From assembly GCA_963575745.1 (NCBI GenBank), contig CAUYUJ010019604.1, positions 43,739 to 107,738 of the forward strand: a DNA stretch of 64,000 bases, in the 5' to 3' direction. Both the position numbers and the translations under genes were made by a program. Origin of the DNA: Prorocentrum cordatum. Its lineage: Eukaryota; Sar; Dinophyceae; Prorocentrales; Prorocentraceae. This document shows positions 48,421 to 57,253 of this stretch, piece by piece. The stretch's first letter is position 1. Every line of letters begins with the position of its first letter. A model generated the notes under the pieces. That model saw only the letters and a program-made list of their open reading frames with translations. It was not told where the DNA came from and did no database searches.

Positions 48421-49867
48421 CAGTTGACCCTCATGCGCCATGCTTCCACATGTCACATGCGTCCTTCTGGGCACCACACCTCATCATGGGGGACTTTGTT
48501 GGCATGCGGGGTCCGATATTCTCTTACCCAGATCTCCCACCCAAGAAAGTATTGCCACCACCTCTTCCGCGGAACTTTGACATCCACAGCGCGGACGGCA
48601 CATCGCCATCGCAATCGCCTTGCGCACGCCCCGCATCTCGGAGGAGGGGGAAGAGGACGAGGAGGGGAGGGAAGATGGGGGAGAGGAAGAGGGAGAGGAG
48701 GAGGATGAAGGAGGAGGAGGGGGATGAATGAGGAGTAGTTGTAGTAGCAGTACCTCCGAGGACGAGGTGGTTCTTACTCCTCGTTCGAACTGTTACGCAA
48801 CCATCCTGCGGCCTCGGCGCGTGACCCTGGTCACGCCCCCAGGCGCTGCCGCTCCCGCGATCGCATCCTCCACGTGCCCCTTCCACACCCTCTCAAGGAA
48901 TTCCTGCAGTCAATCCTTCGGCCCCCCGATCCTTGAAGTCCCTGAGAGTCATCCGTCCTTCTCCTTCTCCTCCTCCACACTATTCATGCTCTCCAGCAGT
49001 GTTAGTTATATAATAGTTGAGGTTCAACAAGGACTCTTGGAAGCCCCTAAAAGGCGACGCCAAAACGAGGGCCCCAGTTTTGAGTAAAAGGTGAGGAAGT
49101 ATCAAACGGGGGCGACGAGGGAGGACGGAAGGGGAAGGGAGGGGAGGAGGGTGGCAGGAGGAGGGAGGAGACAAGGGGGACGACAAGGGAAAGGAGGACA
49201 CGGGAGGAGGGGGGGAGGGAGAGAGGCAAGGAAAGAGGGCGGGAGAGGGAGGAGGGAGGAGGGGGGAGGAGGGGTGGAGCGAGAGAGAGAGAGAGAGAGA
49301 GAGAGATGAGAGAGAGGAGAGAGACGAGAGAGAGAGAGTGAGGGTGGAGAAGAGAGAGATGAGAGAGAGAAAGAACGAAGAAGAGAAAAAAAAGAGAAAG
49401 AGAGGGAGAGAGAGAGAGAGAGGAGGAGGAGGAAAGAGGGGGAAGGAGTGGGGAGGACGACGAGGCGGAGGAGGAGTAAGAGAAGGGCGAAAAGAGGGGG
49501 AGGAACGAACACGAAGAGGAGGAGGAGGAGGAAGAGGAAAAGAGGAGGGGGAGGAGGAGAGGAGGAGGAGGAGGGAGGAGGAGGGAGGAGGATGGATAGG
49601 AGGAGGAGGAGGAGGAGGAGGAGGAGGAGGAGGAGGAGCATGAGGAAGGAGGAAGGTTGAAAGGACGGAGGACGAGAGGAGACGGAGGAGGTGAGGAGGA
49701 GGTAGGGAAGGACGAGGAGGAGAGGGAGGAGGAGGGGAGGAGAAGGGGGAGGGCGGAGGAGGGAGGAAAGAGGGGCGGAGAATTCGGGAGGAGGGAGGGA
49801 CGGAGACGAGGAGGGCCGTGAGGAGGAAAAGGAGGAAGAGAGGGAGGGGGGAGGAGGGAGGAGGACG

Positions 49868-49923
<56 letters not shown>

Positions 49924-52900
49924 CATGATGATGATGATGAGGAGGAGGAGGAGGAGGAGGAGGAGGTAGGAGGAGGAGGAGGAGGAGGGAGGAGGAGGAG
50001 GAGGAGGAGGAGGAGGAGGAGGGTTGGGGGGAGGATGGAGAAAGAGGAAGATGAGGAGAGAGGAGGAGGAGGAGTGAGGGAGGAGGAGGAGGAGGAAGAG
50101 GAGGAGGAGGAGAAAAGGGCGCCAATCCAGCGAAAAACGGGAGGAAAGTCTATGGCGGGAGCTCTGGTTTTGTCGGGGCGGGGGGGGGGGGGCTGTCGGC
50201 GGCGAGCGAGAGCGCCGCCTTGAGTAAAAAAGGGAGGAGGTCTCGAGCGGGAACATTGTTGTTGCTGGGGGGGCGGCGCCCATCAGAGAAAGAGTAGCGC
50301 GCCTACCGGAGGAAGTCTCGAGCGGGAAAGCTGGTTTTGTTGAGACGGCTGCATTCGGCCGCGAGCAAGAGCACCGATCCTGAGTAAAAAAAGAGGAAGA
50401 CTCGAACGGGAGCGTTGTTGTTGTTGGGGGGCAGGTTTTGGCGGTCCCCCAAGCCGCTTGAGAGCGAACTTCATTTTCAATGAAAGTGCAGCCGACGCCT
50501 CGGCGAGAGCGCAAGGGCGCCTGTAAGGGGTCAATCAGTAATAATTGTTTCGCTATTAACATTCAACAGCAGCAACAATAACAGCAACAACAGCAGCAAC
50601 AACCATAGCAACAGCAGCAACAATAACAGCAGCAACAACAGCAGCAGCAACAACAACAGCGGGAGGTTTTTTCCCCCCCGTTTTTGCCCTCGGGGGGCCT
50701 TCGCCGGGCCTTGGGGCCGTCAAGAAACTGTTCAGGAGGAAGGACCGGTCCCGGGGAGAGGGTCGGGACTTCCAGGGACCCCGTGTCGAAAATATGCGGG
50801 CGTCGCATGTCTGGGAGCGTAGGACTCAAATGCGCTGGAAGTCGGTTTTGCCGACGCCTGTTGGCGAGCGCGTCCTGCATTTTGACGGTCCAGTTTTCGT
50901 GGGAGGTTTGCAGCGGGAGCTCGCGCCAAATTTCAAGTTGGTCCTCGCGCCGATGTGCATGATGCCCCGGCAGGCCCACCCGAGCGAACCCCCACCACAA
51001 GCTAGCCCAGACATGCGAGGTCCTGATTTTTCCAATGCGGGGTCCTTGGAAGTCCCGACCCTTTCCCCGGGGCTGGCTTTTCCTCCTGAGCCGTTTCTTG
51101 ACGGCCCCGAGGCCCAGCGAGGGCCCGCAGGGGCCGAAAAGAGCCAAAAACTTCCCGCTCCCCGATTTTTTAACTACGCGATTTTGTCTGGGGCCAGGGG
51201 AGCTGGCCGCTACCCCCCCCGGAACTGGCGGCACTCCGTGCCGGGCGCGTTCTATCGGCGCTGCATCGCCGACGCGGCGCGATCCTCCGACCCCATCTAC
51301 GAACGAGCGCGCTCGTGGCACACTTCTCACTAAAACGGGGGCCCCAGTTTCAAGCTGCCCCCCACCTCCCTTGGAGAAGGGGGGGGGACTTCCGAAACTG
51401 CCCCCCCCTCCCTTCATTTTGTGGGCATGTTTTCGTTGGAGGGGCCCCAGCTGAAGAGGGTTGGGCTTGGAAGCTACCCCCCTCCCCCCCCTTTTCGGGG
51501 CCCGGGGTCAGCCAGGGTTCTCCTTTCAAAAGGGGAGCGGGGGGGGGGCTTCCGCAACTAGTCCCCCCTTGTCATTTTCTTTGGATTTTGTAGCTGGGGG
51601 GTCCCTGGCTGAAGGGGGGGGACCTTGGAAGCTGCCCCCAGTTCTTTTTCGGGGCCCGGGCTTAGCCCAGGCTCCCCATTCCAAAGGGTGGGGAGTTTCC
51701 GAAGCTACTCCCCCTTCCCTCCTTCTGTTGGCTTTTCCAGCTGGAGGGCCCTGGCTGAAGGGGAGGCTTCGAAGCTACTTTTCTTTTTTGATTTTCGGCG
51801 CCTCGTTGATTTTCAGAGTAATCGTGGTTTTCGGCGTTTTTTTAGTGTTCGGCGCCTCTTTGGTATTCGGCGCCCTTTGAGCCTTTGGCGCTCCTTTGGT
51901 TTTCGGCGCTCCGGTTTTCGGCGTTCTTTTGGTTTTCGGTGTTTTTGTGTTTTTCGGTGCCCCGTTGGTTTTCGACGCCCATTTTGGTTTTCTGCGCACT
52001 CTTTGGTTTTCGGCACGTTGTTGGTCGTCGGCGCCCTTTTGGGTTCCAGCGCCCCTTTGGTTTTCTGCACGCTCTTGGTTTTCGGAGCCCTTTTGATCTT
52101 TCGGCGCCTTTTTCGTTTTCGGCGCGTTTCGTTTTTTCGGCGCCCTTTTGGTTTTCGGCGCTCTGCTGATTTTTCGGCGCCCCTTTGGTTTTCGGCGCCT
52201 CTTCGGTTTTTTGTTCCATTTTCGATGTTCGGCGCTCCCGCGGTTTTCGGCACTCCTTTGGTTTCTGGCGTTTTTTTGTTTTCGGCGCATGACCCGTCTT
52301 CGGAGCTTCTGTTGTTCTTGGCGCCCCTTTCGTTTCTGGCGCCTTTTTGGTTATCGGCGCCCCTTTGGGTTTGGGCGTCCTTCGGCTTTCGGCGCACCTT
52401 TGGCTTTTGACGCCCTTTGGTCGTCGACGCCCGTTTGGTTATCGGCGCGTCTTTGGTTTTTCGGCGCCCTTTTGGGTTTCGGCGCTCTGTTGGTTTTCGG
52501 CGCCCCTCTGGTTTTCGGTGCCCCTTTGGTTGTCGGCGCTCCTGCGGTTTTCGGCGCTCCTGCGGTGTTCGGCACCTTTTGGTTTTCGGCGCCCTTCTTG
52601 TTTTTGGCGCCCTGCCCGTCTTTGGGGCTTCTGTTGTTTTCGGCGCCCCTTTCGTTTTGGCGCCCTTTCGGCTATCGGCGCCTCTTTGGTTTTGGGCGCC
52701 CTGTTGGTTTTCGGAACATCGTTGGTTTTCGGCGCCCCTTTGGTTTTCGGCGCTCCTGTTGGTTTTCGCCACCATCGGGTTCTCGGCGAACCTTTGGCTT
52801 GGTTTGGTTTTCGGTGCCCTTCAGGTTTTCGGCGCCTTTTTTAGGTTTCCGGCGCATCAGTGATTTTCGGCGCCTTTTTTGTGTTCGGCGTTTTTGTGGT

Positions 52901-55287
52901 TTCTGTCAGCCTTGTACTTTTCTGCGCCCCCTTGGTTTTCGGCGCCCCTTTTGGTTCTCGGCGCTTTTTCTGTTTTTGGCGCTGCTTTGGTTCTCGGCGC
53001 CTAGGTGGTTTTCAGCGCCCCTTTGTTTTGTCGGCGCTCCTTGGTTTTCGGTGCCCCTTTGGTTTTCGACGCCCCTTTAGTTGTCGGCACCGTTTCGGTT
53101 TTCGGTGCCCTCGTGGTGTTTGGCGACCCTTTCGTTGTCGATGCCCTATTGATTTTCGGCGCCCCTTCTGTTTCCCGCGTCCTTTCTAAGTTCGGCGCCC
53201 CTTTGGTTTTGCCACCCTTTTGGGTTTCTGTGCGCCTTTGTTTCTTCTGCGCCTTTTTGGTTTTCGGCACTGCTCGGACTTTCGGTACATCTGCTGGATT
53301 TCGGCGCCTCTTTAGTTTTCGGCGCACAGCTGGTTTTCGGCGCCCCTTTTGGCTTTCGGCGCCTCGTTGGTTTTCGGCGTTCGTTGGGTTTTCGGCGCCT
53401 TATGGTTTTCGCCGCACCGTTGCTTTTCGGCGCTCTTTTTGGTTTCCAGCTTTTGGTTTTCGGTTCCCGTCTGGTTGTCGGCGCCCTTTGAGTGTTCGGC
53501 GCCCCTCTGATTTTCGGCGCTATTTTGGTTGCCGGCGCCCCTTTGGCTTTTGCCGCCCTTTTGGGTTCCTGTGCCCTTTGGTTTTCAGGGCTCTTGTGGT
53601 TTTCGGCGCCTCTTTGGTTTTCGGCGCCATTTTTTGGTTGTCGGCGCCTCTTTGGTTTTCGGCGCCCCGCTGGTTTTTCGAGACTTCTCGGGTTTTCGGC
53701 GCTGCTTTGCTTTTCTGCGTTCGTTGGGTTTTTCGGCGCCTTTTGGTTTTCGCCGCGCCGTTGATTTTCGGCGCTCTTCTGGTTTTTGGCTTTCCTTTTT
53801 GGTTTTCGGCAACCGTTTGGTTGTCGGCGCCCTTTGAGTGTTCGGCGCCCCTCTGATTTTCAGCACTCCTGTGGTTTTCGGCGCCCCTTTGGTCTTTGCC
53901 GACCTTTTAGGTTTCTGTGCCCTTTGGTTTTCGACGCTCTTTTGGTTTTCAGCGCCTCTTTGGTTTTCGGCGCACAGCTGGCTTTCCAAGCCTTATCGGG
54001 TTTTCCGCGCCTCTTTGCTTTTCTGCGTTCGTTGGGTTTTCGGCGCCTTTTGGTTTTCGCCGCCCCGTTGATTTTCGGCGCTCTTCTGGTTTTTGGCTTT
54101 CCTTTTTGGTTTTCGGCAATCGTTTGGTTGTCGGCGCCCTTTGAGTGTTCGGCGCCCCTTTGGTTTTCGGCGCTCCTTTGATTTTCGGCGCCTCTTTGGT
54201 TTTCGGTGGCCTCTGGGTTTTCGGCACACCTTCTGTTTTCTGTGCCCTTTCGGTTTTCGGCATTCCTTCGGTTTTCGGCGCGCCTTTGGTTTTCACACCC
54301 TTTCGGTTTCTGGTGGCTCTTTGGTTTTCGGCGATCTGTTGGTTTTCGGCGCCCTTTGGTCTTCGGCGTTCCTTCCTTTAGCCAAGGGGGGGTGGGGCTT
54401 CCAAGCCTCCGCCCTCCTTTAGCCCAGAAGGGGGGGAGGGGGGGGGCTTCCGGCAGGGAGGGTTCAAAGGTGAGGATGGTAGCTAAGCCCCCCCCCTTTT
54501 GGAAGGGGAGGTGGGAGGGGGGTGTACTGAAGGTTCGCGTCGTGTCGACCAGCGGCCACCCCTCCGTGGGCGTTCAAGGTTGAACGTCACCGGCGACCCA
54601 GAATCGGTCGACGTTGAACGGCTTGACGTCTCGGAAACGGTCGATCGTTCAAGGTTGAACGATCCCCGCGGTGTCAGGAACCAACGCCGAAGTCGACACG
54701 ACAGGAACCTGCCCTATAGGGCCAGGAGGAGGAGGAGGAGGAGGAAGAGGAGGAGGAAGAGGAGTACACTGTAGCCGAGCTTGAGGACCTAGCGCCGGGG
54801 TCCTCACGACGCGAGGCTGCCGTAGCTTCCGAGGGGCGGGAACGAAAGGAGCGGGGGGGGGCTCCCGCAGGGGAGGCCCCAGGGGGGGGGGGGGGGAAGC
54901 GGGGCCCCCCTCCCTCCCTCTCCCTCCTCCTCCGCCTCCCTCCTCCTCCTCCTCCTCCTCCTCCTCCTCCTCCTCCTCCTCGTTCTCCTCCTCCTCCTCC
55001 TCCTCCTCCTCCTCCTCCTCCTCCTCCTCCTCCTCTCCCGTTTGGACAGGGAGGCGGGGGGGGAAGCTTCGGGAGCGCGAAAGGGAGGGGAGGGGATGAT
55101 TTTCGAGGGGCGGACAGCAAGGAAGGAGGGGGGGGGGGCTTCGGGCAGGGGAGGTCCGAGGGAGGGTTGGGGGGGGCTACGCCCCCCCAAAGGCCCAAGG
55201 GAGGACCCCAGCCCCCCCCCCCCCTCCCCCCCCCCCCCCCCCCCCCCCCCCCCACCCCCCCCCCTCCCCACCCCCCACCCCCCCCCC

Positions 55288-55330
<43 letters not shown>

Positions 55331-57085
55331 TTGGGAGTGTACCGCGGGCGCGCCCGCTCCCATCCACTCGGACTCTAGTCCCAGACCCCCGACGTCATGA
55401 TTTTTTCAACGTCGACCCGCAGAGGTCTCGACCCCCTTCCCTGGGACCGGATTTTCATCCTGAGTCGTTTGTTGACGCTTCCGAGGCCCGGCGAGGGCTC
55501 CCAAAGTTTGAAAATAGCGATAAACCTCCCGTCGTGACTTTTTCACAACGCGAGGGGGTCTGGGGTTGCGAGGCCTCCGGAGGAGCTGCTGGAGCGCGGG
55601 ACTCTCGTCAGCGAGGCGGCCCTGTGGGTGGAGTGGGCGACGCACGGCGCGCTGCTGGCGGTCCCTCCGAGGAGGGCCAGCGGAGCCCTCGGCAGCTGGC
55701 CCTGGGGGGGACCTCCGCGTCGACACGGCTGGACGCCGCTCGAGAAACTGGTGCGTTCCCAGACCCCCTCGTGAAAAATCACGACAGTTCTCTAGTGTTT
55801 TCGGCCTCGTCAAAAAAACGGTTCAGGACGGAAAGCCAATGCCGGGGAAGGGTTCCAGACCTCTGGGGGTCGACGTTGTGAAAAAATCACGGCGTCGGGG
55901 GTCTGCGTTTGGACCTTCAGGTCGGGCCCAGGCGCCGATTTTTGGGTTGCAGGTGTCTCAACGCGCCACCCTCCGAGGTCACGGAGGCCGAGCTGCTCTG
56001 GACCTCAACGGCGGAAAGCGTACCGATGCCGTCGCTCTTGCCTCGCTTCTGTCCTGTTGGGCCTCCCAGGAGGCCCTCGTCGCCAGGGCTGGATTCGATT
56101 TGGGTTCCTGGTCAGAACGCCCCCCCCCGGAGAGGTCCGCCGGCGAGTAACGGTAAGGGTACTTCTTGGTTTCCACAGGACCGACGCCGAGCAGATGGCG
56201 CCCTTGCTGCGCAGGCGCCCTTGAGAGGAAGAATCGCCCTCAACCGAAAACGACGCCCATGCACAAAGTTATGTTTGAAACCCCTCCAGGCCCCGCCCCG
56301 ACGCAGCACTGTGCACACTTTTCCAGTCTTGAGGGCCAAACGCTTGTGTACTCTACCATTCGTGGGTCGAAGATCGACGACGCCTCGGGAGACGCCAACG
56401 CGGCACGGTGTGCACACGTCTTCCGCGGTCAGAAGCATAAGTTCACGGGGGTCCGCGCAGACTAGTAGTAGTAGTCGTAGTAGTAGTAGTAGTAGNNNNN
56501 NNNNNNNNNNNNNNNNNNNNNNNNNNNNNNNNNNNNNNNNNNNNNNNNNNNNNNNNNNNNNNNNNNNNNNNNNNNNNNNNNNNNNNNNNNNNNNNACTAC
56601 TACTACGAAATACGAGTACTTATTAGTAGTTTGTCCCACTACTACTACTACCACTACTACTACAACTACTACACTAACTTCTACTACTACTGCTACTACT
56701 ACACGACTACGACTACTACTAATCACTACTACTACTACTACTACTTCCCCTGGTGCCTGCGCTACTACTACAACTACTGCTACTACAACTACGACTCCTA
56801 CATACTACTACTACTAGCTACTACTTACTACTGTAACAACTATACTACTTACGACTACTACTGCTTCACTACAACTACTACGTAGTACTACTACTACTAC
56901 TACTACTACTATTTAATACTACTACTACTACTACTACTACTACTACGTCAATTACTGCTACTACTACTGACTACTACTACTACTACTAACTACTACTACT
57001 ACTACGAACTACTTCTACTACACTGTTACTACTACTCCGATTACTAACTAGTGCGTCAAGTACGGCCACTACTACTACTATACTT

Positions 57086-57176
<91 letters not shown>

Positions 57177-57198
57177 GACGACTACGACGACTACGACG

Positions 57199-57253
<55 letters not shown>

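Noticed and set aside
46229-48477. Minus-strand frames of 477 and 567 codons rich in Ser, Pro and Leu
   Set aside because: They are the complement of the GGA purine tract and the GCC array within channel intron 8, and conflict with the supported exons on +.
51813-53856. Frames up to 320 codons on both strands in the 18-bp satellite
   Set aside because: An 18-bp unit keeps all frames open by arithmetic; hexapeptide repeats appear in several frames at once.
56112-56817. Frames spanning the N gap
   Set aside because: They run through unknown bases and ACT repeat; no inference is possible.
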